From Myxococcales bacterium (GTDB taxonomy: Bacteria > Myxococcota_A > Polyangia > Polyangiales > Polyangiaceae): a stretch of DNA of 64,000 nt. The position numbers were made by a program, and so were the translations under genes. Below are positions 32,565 to 42,349 of the stretch, piece by piece. The notes under the pieces are model-generated. The model ran no database searches and was not told where the DNA came from. It worked only from the letters and a program-made list of their open reading frames with translations. Each line of letters starts with the position of its first letter. The stretch's first letter is position 1. Location: positions 1-64,000 of the forward strand of contig CAHJWM010000014.1 in the NCBI GenBank assembly GCA_903642325.1, written 5' to 3'.

Positions 32565-34823
32565 ATGCTCTGGTCCGAACCGCGCGGCTCTCGATCCTCT
32601 CATTGGCGGTTGCGGCTGACTCTCGGCCTGAGCCTGAGCCTTCTGGCGGTTGGGTGCGCCGGTCACGAACCGAACGCCAACTCACCGCGTGCGACGATCG
32701 AGGGCCGCGCTCTAACGATCCCGACGGTGGACGACGCTGGGTTCGCGGAAGCCGCTTATCGCGTCCTCGTCACCGACGACAGCTCCGCACGACGCTCAGG
32801 CTCGTTGATCGGCGTAGTACGGAGGCAGATGCTGCGAGCCAAGGCTCGCTTCGATGCAGGCCAACGGGAGGCGGGGCTGAATGCGCTAACGGGCGCGTTC
32901 TATCTGATGCGCGCGGGCGAATTCCGAAGTGAGGCGCTCGACGGCGCGGACGGTCCGGATGGCGCGCTCAGCGCGGGAGCGGCGGAGGTCTCTCGGCTGG
33001 GTGAGGAGGGTTATGCCTTCACGCTCTACACCATGCTGCGAGACAAGCTGCCGAAAGGCCCCGAGCGCGCGGAAGTCGAAGCGCATCTGGATGCCCTGGC
33101 GCGCTTCTCGCGGGCGACCCACGGCGCAGGACCAATGCAGGCTGCCAGTGCGGATTTGCGTGCGGCCGTGCAACGCTCGCTGATCGAGTCGCAGAGGCCC
33201 GCCCTCGACGCGGCCGGCGACCGCGCCATCGCGTGGCTGAAGCGGGCGCTCGCGTCGAACGCCGGCGATTCGCCGATCAACTCCAACGCCGACCGCGACG
33301 AAGCTTTCGAGGCGTACCGTGCGCTGCGCGGCGGCGGTTACACGCTGATCGCCCTTTATCTCAGGCATGGTGACGCTCGCGGCGTGCTCGGAGCGGCGGA
33401 CAAGGCCGACCTAGGCCGCGTCATCGCCCCCGAGCTGCGCGACCGATTGGAGCGCGCCGCGGACGGTGGCGACGCGGACGCCTGGTCCGATTTGTATCAC
33501 TTCTTCGATTCGGCGTCGCACGCCGCGGACGCCGAGGGTCTGCTCGATCACACGCTGATGGAAGCCGCGACGTGGGGGGCGGCGGTGTCATTGTTCCGTG
33601 CCGAGCCAGGCACCCTGCGCGGCGCGGCGCCGCTCGCCACGGAGCTCGCGAATTACGGCATGGCGGAGGTCATACCGGTCGTGTTGACCCCCGCGGTCCT
33701 GAAGCAGGCGTCCCCCGAGAGCCTGAGCTTTGCGCTGGGTCTCGTGGGTAAAGCGCTGGTCGGCGAAGACGAGCTCGATCAACTGTCGAGCGCGCGGCGC
33801 ACTTTCGAGAATGCCAAGCCGTTGCTCGATTTGGCCGAGACCAAGCCTTATCTGGGCAAGGTAAACCCGAGTAGTGCCCGCCTTCAGTACGTGATGGGTG
33901 CCCTCGAAACGCGACACGGCGATCTGGCCCGGGCGCTGCCCTTGGTACAGGCGGCGACCCGCCGCGAACCCACGTTGGAGACGCTGATGACGCTTGGCGC
34001 GATCGAACGCCAAAAGGACCATGCCGCCGCGCTGACCACGCTCGCGCAGGCGGTGGAGCTGGCTAAAGTCGAAAATAACCCCTTGGCCGAGACCGACGCG
34101 CTGAACATGAAGTTCGAGGTCTATCGCGACCACGGCGACGCCGAGCATGCGGCGAGCACGCTCGACGCGGCTTTGGGGCGCGCTCTGGATGCGCAACGCA
34201 CTGCGCGCACCGGCGGCGCCGCGTTGGCCCGCTCGGAACGGCTTCTGGCTCGCATCCTCGAACACTACGACGATCCGCGGGCAACTCGGCGGGCGACCGA
34301 GCGCGCCTACGACGCCAGCTCCGATCAAGCGCAGCTCACGGCCACCGTCTTGGACTCGGCCCGTCGCGCGCTCACCCATGCCGACCTCGTGGCCGCGCGT
34401 CGCGCAACGCAGCGCGCGGTCGCGGCTGGCTTGGGCAGTGACGATTTGGTTTACGTCGCGCTCTGGCTGCAACTGGTCGAAAAGAAGCTCAACGTGCCGA
34501 GCGACGGCACGGTGGAAGAAGCGTACGCGGGCGTGGACGACAATTCAGGCTGGCCCGCGCGGCTCCGCGCCTGGGCGCGCGGCAAGCTCTCGGATCAGGA
34601 TCTCGCCGCGTCCGCGCGCAGCGCGTCCGAACGCACCGAAGCTACCTTCTATGCCGCCATGCTCAAGCAGCAGCTCGGAGCTGACTCGTTCAAAGACCTA
34701 GAGCGCGTAGCGGAGAGCCCTGCCATCGACCTCGTCGAGGTCACTATCGCGCGAGATTTATTGGCCATGCGCAGCAAGAGCGCGTTCGATTACAAGCTGC
34801 CACCGGGCGTGAAGTTGCCGTGA
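32565..34823 (+). CDS. TPR-rich lipoprotein, hypothetical
   Basis: A 752-aa lipoprotein. The basic N-terminus and hydrophobic stretch end in the lipobox LAVGC (Cys31). The rest is almost all helical, with many Ala-rich 30-40-residue repeats of the TPR kind (for example SSARLQYVMGALETRHGDLARALPL, ETLMTLGAIERQKDHAAALTTLAQAVELA, PLAETDALNMKFEVYRDHGDAEHAASTLDAAL). It may be a scaffold at the outer membrane or periplasm. Divergent from the giant kinase (161 bases between). No closer family is recognised. Confidence 0.72.
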   Translation: MLWSEPRGSRSSHWRLRLTLGLSLSLLAVGCAGHEPNANSPRATIEGRALTIPTVDDAGFAEAAYRVLVTDDSSARRSGSLIGVVRRQMLRAKARFDAGQREAGLNALTGAFYLMRAGEFRSEALDGADGPDGALSAGAAEVSRLGEEGYAFTLYTMLRDKLPKGPERAEVEAHLDALARFSRATHGAGPMQAASADLRAAVQRSLIESQRPALDAAGDRAIAWLKRALASNAGDSPINSNADRDEAFEAYRALRGGGYTLIALYLRHGDARGVLGAADKADLGRVIAPELRDRLERAADGGDADAWSDLYHFFDSASHAADAEGLLDHTLMEAATWGAAVSLFRAEPGTLRGAAPLATELANYGMAEVIPVVLTPAVLKQASPESLSFALGLVGKALVGEDELDQLSSARRTFENAKPLLDLAETKPYLGKVNPSSARLQYVMGALETRHGDLARALPLVQAATRREPTLETLMTLGAIERQKDHAAALTTLAQAVELAKVENNPLAETDALNMKFEVYRDHGDAEHAASTLDAALGRALDAQRTARTGGAALARSERLLARILEHYDDPRATRRATERAYDASSDQAQLTATVLDSARRALTHADLVAARRATQRAVAAGLGSDDLVYVALWLQLVEKKLNVPSDGTVEEAYAGVDDNSGWPARLRAWARGKLSDQDLAASARSASERTEATFYAAMLKQQLGADSFKDLERVAESPAIDLVEVTIARDLLAMRSKSAFDYKLPPGVKLP

Positions 34824-34885
34824 TCCGAGGTGCTGCGTCATAAATGTGATCGCCCATCCATGCCTCTAGAGTCAGCGTGTTTTGC

Positions 34886-35287
34886 TCAGCCACGGGGCGC
34901 GCGGCCGAGCAATTTCTCGACCAGGCGCGGCCCCAATTCGCTGACCATCATCCGCTCGACCGCGGACTCCTTATCGTCGCGCTCACCTGGCGCGTATTGG
35001 AACTCGATGCCCATTCCGGACGGGTTCGCGCGCGTAGCTTCGGCGACCGGCGTCGTCCAGATGACCTTTCCGCGTAACCGTAGCGGGTCAGCCAGACTCG
35101 GCACGCCGAGCGCGAAAACGAAGTCCGTTCCGACCGGCAGTGGCTTGTCGGTGGCAATGAAGGTGCCGCCGCGCGAGATGTTCTTGGTGTAGTCGGCAAA
35201 AAAGGTATTGAGCCGCTTGTAGTCCACCTTGAGCTCGATCGCTGCCCGGACGCCGTAGCGCCGGTCGCTCTTGTCATCTGCGCTCAT
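34886..35287 (-). CDS. PilZ-domain protein (myxobacterial type)
   Basis: A 133-aa single-domain PilZ protein. The c-di-GMP-binding elements are present: the Arg motif RRYGVR near the start and NISRGG near residue 37 in place of D/NxSxxG, followed by beta strands (LRLRGKVIWT and GMGIEFQY). This short form, with the ending conserved around MMVSELGPRLVEKLL, matches the PilZ group common in Myxococcota. It would sense c-di-GMP and regulate motility or envelope functions. The ATG at 35287 is chosen; the longer frame reads into the divergent dnaJ region. dnaJ starts 85 bases away on the other strand. Confidence 0.85.
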   Translation of the reverse strand: MSADDKSDRRYGVRAAIELKVDYKRLNTFFADYTKNISRGGTFIATDKPLPVGTDFVFALGVPSLADPLRLRGKVIWTTPVAEATRANPSGMGIEFQYAPGERDDKESAVERMMVSELGPRLVEKLLGRAPRG

Positions 35288-35372
35288 CGCTTCCGAGGCT
35301 AGTATTGCGCGCCCCGCCGGCCAAGTAGTGAGCAAACCGGGAATCGCCGGAGGAAAATGCTACACCCGCCGA

Positions 35373-36461
35373 GTGCGCGACCCCTACGAGGTGCTCGGAG
35401 TAGGCCGGGAAGCATCCGAAGCCGAGATCAAGGCAGCCTTCCGTCGGCTGGCGGCAATTCATCATCCCGACAAGAATCCCGGGGATGCGGGCGCGGTAAC
35501 GCGCTTCAAAGAAGCAAACCTTGCTCATCAAATCCTCGCGGACAAGGACAAGCGCGCGGCGTTCGACCGCTATGGCGAAGCCGCGTTCAGACCAGGCGGC
35601 GGTGGCGGCATAGATTTTAGCGACTTGGCCCGCTTCGACGACTTGTTCGGCGATCTATTGGGCGCATTCGGAATTCGCACCGGCGACCGCGGCGACATTC
35701 GCAAAGATTTGGAGCTGAGCTTCGAAGAAGCCGCGCTCGGCTGCGAGCGTGAAGTGAGTTACGAGCGGTCGGACACCTGCGAGGCATGCGCCGGTCGCGG
35801 TGCCGAACCCGGCACTCCCGTGGAAACCTGTTCGGCCTGCAACGGGCGTGGCAAGGTCCGTTTTCAGCAAGCGTTGTTTCCGATTGCAGTGGAGAGGCCC
35901 TGCTCGCGCTGTCGCGGCACCGGGCAGGTCGTCCTCACGCCGTGTCGCGTGTGTAGTGGCCGTGGCTTAGCCAAAGCCGAACGCACCCTTGCCGTGGAGA
36001 TCCCTGCCGGGATCGAGGACGCCGCGACGCGCACCGTCAATCAAGCGGGTAATCGTGTTCGCATCGACAAGCCGCCCGGCAATCTGGAGCTCGTGATCCG
36101 GGTCGGCACGCATCAGTTCTTCAGACGCGTGGGCGATGACATCGTTTGCAAGGTGCCCATCAGCTTCGCGCAGGCGGCATTGGGCGGCGAGATCGACGTG
36201 CCGAGCTTGGCCGGACGGCTAAAGGTACGCGTGCCACCCTCGACCCAGCCGGGCGCTATTCTGCGCGTGCGCGGCAAAGGGTTTCCGTATCGCATCCGAG
36301 GCGGGCGCGGCGACCAACTGGTCGAGGTCGCGGTGGAGGTCCCTTCCCATTTGAGCGATCGAGCACGCGAGTTGATCGAGGAGCTCGGCCACGAGCTCGG
36401 CGAGGACGTATCGCCGCAGCAGCACAGCTTCATGGAGAAACTGCGAGGTCTCTTTGATTGA
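35373..36461 (+). CDS. dnaJ: Chaperone protein DnaJ
   Basis: A 362-aa Hsp40 cochaperone that stimulates DnaK ATPase and presents substrates. The J domain (residues 1-65) has HHPDKN, the HPD motif; a short Gly/Phe region follows (RPGGGGGIDF); the zinc-binding domain has four CxxCxGxG-type repeats (CEACAGRG, CSACNGRG, CSRCRGTG, CRVCSGRG); the C-terminal substrate-binding beta domains complete the type I layout. The start is GTG at 35373, so the first residue is the one before RDPYEVLGV; the open frame extends upstream without J-domain sequence. It overlaps the HAD gene by 8 bases, and proC follows. Confidence 0.94.
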   Translation: MRDPYEVLGVGREASEAEIKAAFRRLAAIHHPDKNPGDAGAVTRFKEANLAHQILADKDKRAAFDRYGEAAFRPGGGGGIDFSDLARFDDLFGDLLGAFGIRTGDRGDIRKDLELSFEEAALGCEREVSYERSDTCEACAGRGAEPGTPVETCSACNGRGKVRFQQALFPIAVERPCSRCRGTGQVVLTPCRVCSGRGLAKAERTLAVEIPAGIEDAATRTVNQAGNRVRIDKPPGNLELVIRVGTHQFFRRVGDDIVCKVPISFAQAALGGEIDVPSLAGRLKVRVPPSTQPGAILRVRGKGFPYRIRGGRGDQLVEVAVEVPSHLSDRARELIEELGHELGEDVSPQQHSFMEKLRGLFD

Positions 36462-37170
36462 AGCCGCGCGAGCCGTCACCTTCGACTTCGGGCAAACTTT
36501 GGCCGAGCTCGATTACGATTTTTTGGCGCGGCGGGCGCGCGAGCTCGGCGCGGTGATTGACCCCGTCTCGGCGCGCGCCGCGACCGTCCGCGCATGGAGC
36601 GCGTACGGCGCGGCCAAGGCGCTCGGACACGCGCGGGCCTGGCAAGTGATGATGTTGGAAATTCTGCGCGGCGGAGGCGTGCGACCCACAGGCGGCCAAG
36701 CGAGCCCGGAACACGCTGAACAGCTCGTGCGCCGGCTCTGGGCGGCCCAGCCCGAGCAGAATCTGTGGCGACGACCGATCACCGGCATGTTCGAGCTGGT
36801 CTCGAAGCTCGGCGCGCAGGGTATCCCGGTCGGCATCGTCTCGAACTCCGAGGGCCGGCTTGCCGAGCTCGTGGCCGAGCTGGGCAAAACCCCGCTGTTT
36901 CGCGTGATCGTCGACTCCGGTCGGCTTGGTATCGACAAGCCGGACCGGCGCATTTTCGAGCACGCGGCACGTAAGCTCGCGGTCTCGATTTCGGATTTAG
37001 TGCACGTGGGTGACGCGTGGGAGGCGGACGTGATCGGCGCGCGTGCGGCCGGGGCACGAGCAATCTGGTTTTCGCCCAGCGATGATCGCGTGTTGCCCGA
37101 CGGGGTCGTCGCCTGCGGAGATGCGCTTGAGCTCACGCACGCTCTGGCCGCGCTAGGCCTCGGCACGTAG
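36454..37170 (+). CDS. HAD-superfamily hydrolase
   Basis: A 238-aa haloacid dehalogenase-fold phosphatase-like protein. Motif I is FDFGQTL, where the usual DxDxT has Gly at the second Asp. Motif II is the Ser in GIVSNSEG, motif III the Lys in GIDKPDRRIF, and motif IV GDAWEADVIGA. The cap region is the helical C1 type (about residues 20-90). A DxG variant of motif I occurs in some active HADs (FDLGN-type), so activity is not excluded. The TTG start at 36454 overlaps the dnaJ end by 8 bases, so it is translationally coupled; proC begins 15 bases later. The substrate is unknown. Confidence 0.82.
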   Translation: MIEAARAVTFDFGQTLAELDYDFLARRARELGAVIDPVSARAATVRAWSAYGAAKALGHARAWQVMMLEILRGGGVRPTGGQASPEHAEQLVRRLWAAQPEQNLWRRPITGMFELVSKLGAQGIPVGIVSNSEGRLAELVAELGKTPLFRVIVDSGRLGIDKPDRRIFEHAARKLAVSISDLVHVGDAWEADVIGARAAGARAIWFSPSDDRVLPDGVVACGDALELTHALAALGLGT

Positions 37171-37185
37171 TAACGTAGAGCTTCG

Positions 37186-38043
37186 ATGCAGAACCGCAAA
37201 ATAGGGATGCTCGGGGCCGGCAACATGGCGACCGCCTTGGTGCGTGGCCTGTTGTCGTCCAAAAGCCTGGTGCCGGATCAGATCCGAAGCAGTGATGTGC
37301 GCGCCGAGCCCTTGAGCGAGCTCGAGCGCGCTTACGGCATCAAGACCACGACGGATAACCGCGAGCTCTTGGCTTGGGCCAACGTCGTCGTGCTCGCCGT
37401 GAAGCCTCAAGTCATTGACCGCGTGCTGGACGAGGTTGCGGCTGGCTTGGACCCGGACGCGCTCGTTATCTCGGTGGCCGCGGGCGTGTCGATTCGCGCC
37501 ATCGAAGCGCGTCTGCCAGCGGGGGTCCGCGTGCTACGAGCGATGCCGAACACGGCGGCGATGGCCCTTGCGGGGGCGACCGGTGTAGCTCCGGGCGCGC
37601 GCGCAACGCCCGCAGACGTGCACTTCACCAAGGCGCTGTTCGATGCCATCGGGCGTACCGTGGTTCTGGACGAGGCCCTGATCGACGCCGTGACCGGGCT
37701 TTCCGGTAGCGGGCCCGCGTACATCCTGTTGATCATCGAAGCTTTGACAGACGGCGGAGTGAAAGTCGGACTACCACGCGAAATTGCGCTCTTGCTAGCG
37801 GCCCAGACGGTGTACGGCTCCGCCAAGTTGCTACTCGAAACGGGCCAGCATCCCGGTCGGCTGAAGGATATGGTCACGAGTCCCGGGGGGACGACCATTG
37901 CCGGTTTGCACGTGCTCGAGAGCCGCGGCTTACGCGGGGCATTGATTGACGCCGTCGAGGTCGCGACCCAGCGCGCCGCCGAGCTCGGTGAAGCGATGGC
38001 CGCCAAACTAGACACGCTGAAGCCAGTGGACGTGGCGCGATGA
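37186..38043 (+). CDS. proC: Pyrroline-5-carboxylate reductase
   Basis: A 285-aa NAD(P)H-dependent enzyme that makes proline from pyrroline-5-carboxylate. The Rossmann fold starts with IGMLGAGNMATALVRGL; the family signature appears as AVTGLSGSGPAYILLIIEAL...GGVKVGLPR near residue 160, and the conserved RAMPNTAA and VTSPGGTTIAGL motifs are present. Length and motifs are typical. It is the last gene of a dnaJ-HAD-proC run, and a strong hairpin begins 3 bases after its stop. Confidence 0.94.
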   Translation: MQNRKIGMLGAGNMATALVRGLLSSKSLVPDQIRSSDVRAEPLSELERAYGIKTTTDNRELLAWANVVVLAVKPQVIDRVLDEVAAGLDPDALVISVAAGVSIRAIEARLPAGVRVLRAMPNTAAMALAGATGVAPGARATPADVHFTKALFDAIGRTVVLDEALIDAVTGLSGSGPAYILLIIEALTDGGVKVGLPREIALLLAAQTVYGSAKLLLETGQHPGRLKDMVTSPGGTTIAGLHVLESRGLRGALIDAVEVATQRAAELGEAMAAKLDTLKPVDVAR

Positions 38044-38045
38044 TA

Positions 38046-38096
38046 GTGTCCGCGCAAAGGGGCCGGGGGGGGGACAGCCTCGCTCTGCGCGGACAC
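38046..38096 (+). other. Intergenic hairpin with G-rich conserved loop (copy B)
   Basis: GTGTCCGCGCA (38046-38056) and TGCGCGGACAC (38086-38096) are perfect 11-bp arms. The 29-base loop contains GGGCCG9ACAGCC, the same core found in the hairpin at 5776-5823. It begins 3 bases after the proC stop codon. It could end transcription of the dnaJ-HAD-proC run, but no T-run follows. Confidence 0.65.
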
Positions 38097-38304
38097 GTAG
38101 TCATTAGCAGCCGGCTCTGACAGACGCAAATGATCTGGCGCGCAAAACTAAAGATATTGGCCGTTTTTCGGCACGGGTAGTTATGTCACTGATGCTCGTC
38201 ACCTTCTTTCAAATCTGAAAGGGCAATGACGATCGCATCTCCGGGCGAGACACATTGAGACACCTCAGCGTCGGTCCCGAGTAGAGCGCTGCGAAATGGC
38301 AGAG
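38097..38304. other. Intergenic remainder between proC and the beta-propeller lipoprotein
   Basis: About 200 bases with no gene. The stretch 38105-38215 is AT-richer than its surroundings. Nothing further is recognised. Confidence 0.4.
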
Positions 38305-41301
38305 CTAGGGACGTGAGCAGCTGTAGCCAACACGTCGACCGAGAGGCCGGCGCTCCGTGACCGTCAGCGGGATGGCCTGCTTCGCCGTGGTCGCATCGGC
38401 GAATGACGAGGCTAACTCCGCGCTTCGCTTGCTCGGGCTGTCCGTTTCGGCCGCCAATGCGCGGGTGCACAGCCCGCGCGCGGACCAGACAAACTGGCCT
38501 TCGAGGCGGCGCACGCTCAGCTCCTCCGGGGGCCTCGAGAAACGAAGCGTGGGCTCCAACGTGGGCGAGCCGCTCAGGAGAAAGCCCTGCTCATCGCCCG
38601 CGCAAGGCTCCGGCACCTCGGCCAAGTCGATTGGGCTGCGATAGAACGGGGCCCTTACCGTGAACGATTTTGCATCAATCGGATAGAGGTACCAGCCTCG
38701 AGCAATGACCCAGACGGCGAGCTCTTCGCGGTCGAGGCTGCGAACCAAAAACACGGAGCCTTGGTCGCGAGAAACGTCCGGATAAGCGGCCAAACGATCG
38801 ACACGGTTACCCGCGATGCGGGTCAACGTGAACGCACGATTGTCATCGAACGAGCCCGCGTACCAGGCGTCGCCGAGCTTTGCCACGCTGTTCAACATGC
38901 CCAATCCGAGACGCGCGGCGTTCGGGATGCGAGTCACTGTCTTGCCTTCCTCGAACAACAGCAGATCGAGCAGGCCGCGCGCGCTCGTGAGCACCGCCGC
39001 CGCGCGCTGTCCCGTTTCCAGGACCGCACGCCACGAGGTCGGGGTGCCGCTGCTGTCCAGGCCCATGGCCTCCGCCGCCATGTTCGCATCCGGCCATTGA
39101 CTGCGCATGATGGCGCTTTGAAAAGCGGCGTGGCTGAGGTCGAAGCGATCGAACGCGCGCAACTGCGTGTGCCCAACACGGCCCCAATCCGCGCCGAGCT
39201 CGCCCCACGCATAAGCGTGTAGGGCGGCCGCTTCCGAATCGCTGCCCGCCGCGTCGAAGCCCACCTCTCCCGCGGCCAGCTTTGGTGCGGGAGCTTCGAA
39301 GAAAGCCGTCCAGGGAGCCACCGCGTTGTCCTCCGAACGGCCTGAGCTGCGGGCGCGCGTGCTGACCGGCAACGCCGGCTCACTCACCTGCCCGGTCGCC
39401 TCGCAGCGCAGCCGCCAGCGCCCGCCACCTGCTTCCGGGAGCGGCGTGAAGCTCGGCAGCGCTGCAATCGGCAAGCGGGGGGCCGCGCTGCCGTTCTTCC
39501 AGCCCACGCGCACGAAGCCATCAAAAGCGCAACCGACCTCACTACACCCTTGCCAACGCGCATCGTCGCGCAGCTCACGAGTCGCGTCGAACTCCGACGG
39601 CAAGTCGACGGCGCTCCACTCGAATCCACCATCCGTGCTTTCGATGGCGCGGCCCGTACGTCCAACAATCAGCGCGCGTACCCCCGATAAGAGCGCGCGA
39701 TCGATACTGCTCTCGGGCGCACCCACGGTCACGGTGCCATCGAGGGCAACCCGCACGCCAGCGAACGGCTCCGAGCCGACGACCCAGCCGGCAAGCCCAC
39801 CACTCGAGCGCTCGACCACGCCGTCGAGCCATAAGCCCTTCTCGAGCAAGGCGACGCCCGGCACGTCTTTCTGCCATTTGAGCGGGCGGCGTTGCTCCTC
39901 GCCAGATCGCTCGATCAACGAGAGAAATCCCTGAGCGCCAAGCCTTGGCGGAACGATCACCGCTACGCGCCCGTCCGCCAAGGCCGTGACGCGCTCGGCA
40001 CCGAGGTCGCCTCGCACGCGGATCTCACGAAAGGCGCCGTCGGCGTCAGCAATGCAGTACGCGCCGCCGACCCTCGGACCCACGGCACCACAGCTGCCGC
40101 GAATGACGAGCGCGCCGTTGCCACTCGCAGACACGTAGCGCGCGCCGGCAAACGCCCTCACCGGTTGTAAGCGAAACGGCGGGGTGAAGGCGTAAAGCAT
40201 CGTTTGCCCGCTGCCCTCGTCGTTGCACACGAACCCGAAGCCGCGGCCATAAGCCAACGCGTTGCAATCCCCCGCCCCCGCGTACGCTTGGTCGACCACC
40301 TCCAGCAATTCCCCGTCGCTCGCGCGCACGCGCACTAGTTTGCCGGCGCTTGCCATGACGAGCGAGCCTTTCGCGCCGCGGAAACCCCGCAAAACGGCGA
40401 GCTTCAGCCCCTGTTGTCCGCCGAGCCCTTGCTGACTGGGCGCCTGTCCGTTCGGTTGCACCGCCGCCCGTAGTGCCTGGGCGACCTCGGTCTCGCGCAT
40501 CGCGACCGGGGCTTCTGGCGCATCGCGCCGCGTGATCCTACCGTCCGCGTCCAACGCTTGCGACCCATCGGGACCAGACATTCGAAGCTCACCATCCTCC
40601 ACCGCAATGGTGCGGACGGAGCCGGAAAGCGGACGCCAGGCCCCGCCGGCGTCGAAGGTGACTAGAGTGCCGCGGAAAGGCACTTGCACAGCGCCGAACC
40701 AGCCGTCGACGAAAGCCATTTTGCCGTAACTGGGAGATGCCGGGAGAGCGCCGAGCCCGAGCCCGGTGCCATGCTCGGCGTCGAGCGCGATCAAACGCTC
40801 AGGGTGCCGCGATATCACGTACAAGCGGTCGAACCCGGCGACCACTTGCTCGGCCTCGAAGTCGATGCGCGCGAAGGGCGTGAGGCTCCCCGTGAAGGTT
40901 GCGGCACGGAAGAAGAGGGTCGCGCTCGAGGACAACACGTAAAAAAGGAACCCGCCACCGAGGCGACTCGGCAGCTCGAGCGACTGCGCGCCGCGCGCTA
41001 CCGGTAGATACTCCTGCGCTTGTTCGAGCGCGCCACTTGGCCGCGCCAGCACCCGCAACCCATACGCAATTAGGCGCTCACTGCCGTCTCGGTCTTCGCC
41101 TACGGAGAGCGTTGCCGCGCCGTCGAGTGGCGGGAACAAGCGCGGGGAAGCCTCTTCGACGGACGAAACCGGCGAGTGCTGACTCAGCTCGCGCGGCGAC
41201 GACTTCGAGCCCGAAGGCGACGGCGCGAGGGGACGCGGGGCACACGCCAAAAGCTGCGCGGCGGCTGCTACTAGCCAGAAATAGCAGGCCGGCTTGGACA
41301 T
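38305..41301 (-). CDS. Large beta-propeller-like lipoprotein
   Basis: A 998-aa lipoprotein. The ATG at 41301 gives MSKPACYFWLVAAAAQLLAC with the lipobox LLAC (Cys20); a longer frame exists upstream without a better signal. The mature protein is beta-rich over its whole length, with many short strand repeats. One clear Asp-box lies near residue 570 (STDGGFEW), with several Asp-box-like or degenerate repeats. This fits a chain of beta-propeller blades, as found in surface lipoproteins and in sialidase- or BNR-like proteins. Cysteines are scattered, some in pairs that may form disulfides. Function is unknown. It is divergent from thyX with 49 bases between. Confidence 0.7.
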   Translation of the reverse strand: MSKPACYFWLVAAAAQLLACAPRPLAPSPSGSKSSPRELSQHSPVSSVEEASPRLFPPLDGAATLSVGEDRDGSERLIAYGLRVLARPSGALEQAQEYLPVARGAQSLELPSRLGGGFLFYVLSSSATLFFRAATFTGSLTPFARIDFEAEQVVAGFDRLYVISRHPERLIALDAEHGTGLGLGALPASPSYGKMAFVDGWFGAVQVPFRGTLVTFDAGGAWRPLSGSVRTIAVEDGELRMSGPDGSQALDADGRITRRDAPEAPVAMRETEVAQALRAAVQPNGQAPSQQGLGGQQGLKLAVLRGFRGAKGSLVMASAGKLVRVRASDGELLEVVDQAYAGAGDCNALAYGRGFGFVCNDEGSGQTMLYAFTPPFRLQPVRAFAGARYVSASGNGALVIRGSCGAVGPRVGGAYCIADADGAFREIRVRGDLGAERVTALADGRVAVIVPPRLGAQGFLSLIERSGEEQRRPLKWQKDVPGVALLEKGLWLDGVVERSSGGLAGWVVGSEPFAGVRVALDGTVTVGAPESSIDRALLSGVRALIVGRTGRAIESTDGGFEWSAVDLPSEFDATRELRDDARWQGCSEVGCAFDGFVRVGWKNGSAAPRLPIAALPSFTPLPEAGGGRWRLRCEATGQVSEPALPVSTRARSSGRSEDNAVAPWTAFFEAPAPKLAAGEVGFDAAGSDSEAAALHAYAWGELGADWGRVGHTQLRAFDRFDLSHAAFQSAIMRSQWPDANMAAEAMGLDSSGTPTSWRAVLETGQRAAAVLTSARGLLDLLLFEEGKTVTRIPNAARLGLGMLNSVAKLGDAWYAGSFDDNRAFTLTRIAGNRVDRLAAYPDVSRDQGSVFLVRSLDREELAVWVIARGWYLYPIDAKSFTVRAPFYRSPIDLAEVPEPCAGDEQGFLLSGSPTLEPTLRFSRPPEELSVRRLEGQFVWSARGLCTRALAAETDSPSKRSAELASSFADATTAKQAIPLTVTERRPLGRRVGYSCSRP

Positions 41302-41350
41302 CGCTTTTAGCGTAGCGCCTCGGCGGGGGCCCGCGTAGTCATAAGCCCAA

Positions 41351-42346
41351 ATGAGTGAAACGCGGCGCCCCACGACGGCTTCGGCAGAAGAGATCCTCGG
41401 CTTGTATTTTCCGGTTCTCGACCACGGCTTCGTATCGCTCGTGGACTACATGGGAACGGACGAATCGATCGAGCGCGCAGCTCGCGTGAGTTATGGGTAC
41501 GGCACGCGGCAGACCAGTCAAACTAGGGGTTTGATCCGCTATTTGCGCCGGCACATGCACACCACGCCCAGCGAGATGATCGAGCTCAAGTTTCACTGCT
41601 CCATGCCCATGTTCATCGCTCGGCAATGGATTCGCCACCGCTCGGCCAACGTGAACGAGTACAGCGGGCGATACTCGCTGATGCCGATGCTGTTTTACAC
41701 GCCCGCCGAAGACCAGCTTCAGACCCAGAGCAAGCAGAACAATCAAGGGCGGAGCGGCAGCGCGGTGACGCCTGAAAAGTATGCGGAAGCGGTCGAACGC
41801 TGGACGGAGATTCGGCAAAAAAGCCGCTCCGCCTACGAGTGGATGACGCTCGAGGACATGGCCCGAGAGCTCGCGCGCATCGATCTTCCACTCTCTACGT
41901 ACACGCAGTGGTATTGGAAGATCGACCTGCACAATCTGCTCCACTTTCTCAAGCTGCGCGTCGACCCCCACGCGCAATGGGAGATTCAAGAGTACGGCCG
42001 AGTGATGGCAGGCATGCTAAAGCGCGTCGCCCCGCTCAGCTACGAGGCGTGGATCGATTATGACGTCTGCGGTGACCGGTTGAGCCGGATGGATCTGGAC
42101 GCGCTCCGGCGCCTGATCGGCGTCGACGACGCGTCCCTGCGCTCGCGCGACGGCGTCAGCTTGGACGGTGCCGCGCTCTCCGAGCTCGGGTTGGCCAAGC
42201 GCGAAGCCGCCGAGCTTTTACAGAAGCTCGCGGCTCGCGCCGTGCCGGACTTCGAGCTCGACCTGTCACGCGCCAGCTCGGCGGAGGCGTTTGCCGAGCG
42301 CTTTGCCCTGGCCGTGCCGAAGGTCGACGGAACGTCGCTGCCCTGA
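41351..42346 (+). CDS. thyX: FAD-dependent thymidylate synthase ThyX
   Basis: A 331-aa flavin-dependent enzyme that converts dUMP to dTMP using methylenetetrahydrofolate and NADPH. The ThyX motif RHR...S is at residues 95-107 ([13 protein letters not shown]), with FAD- and dUMP-binding segments such as [13 protein letters not shown] around residue 70. It is longer than many ThyX (~230-250 aa), mainly through ~80 extra C-terminal residues, Ala- and Leu-rich, which seem lineage-specific. No thyA is present here. A strong hairpin follows the stop codon, and nadA begins 61 bases later. Confidence 0.93.
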   Translation: MSETRRPTTASAEEILGLYFPVLDHGFVSLVDYMGTDESIERAARVSYGYGTRQTSQTRGLIRYLRRHMHTTPSEMIELKFHCSMPMFIARQWIRHRSANVNEYSGRYSLMPMLFYTPAEDQLQTQSKQNNQGRSGSAVTPEKYAEAVERWTEIRQKSRSAYEWMTLEDMARELARIDLPLSTYTQWYWKIDLHNLLHFLKLRVDPHAQWEIQEYGRVMAGMLKRVAPLSYEAWIDYDVCGDRLSRMDLDALRRLIGVDDASLRSRDGVSLDGAALSELGLAKREAAELLQKLAARAVPDFELDLSRASSAEAFAERFALAVPKVDGTSLP

Positions 42347-42349
42347 AGC

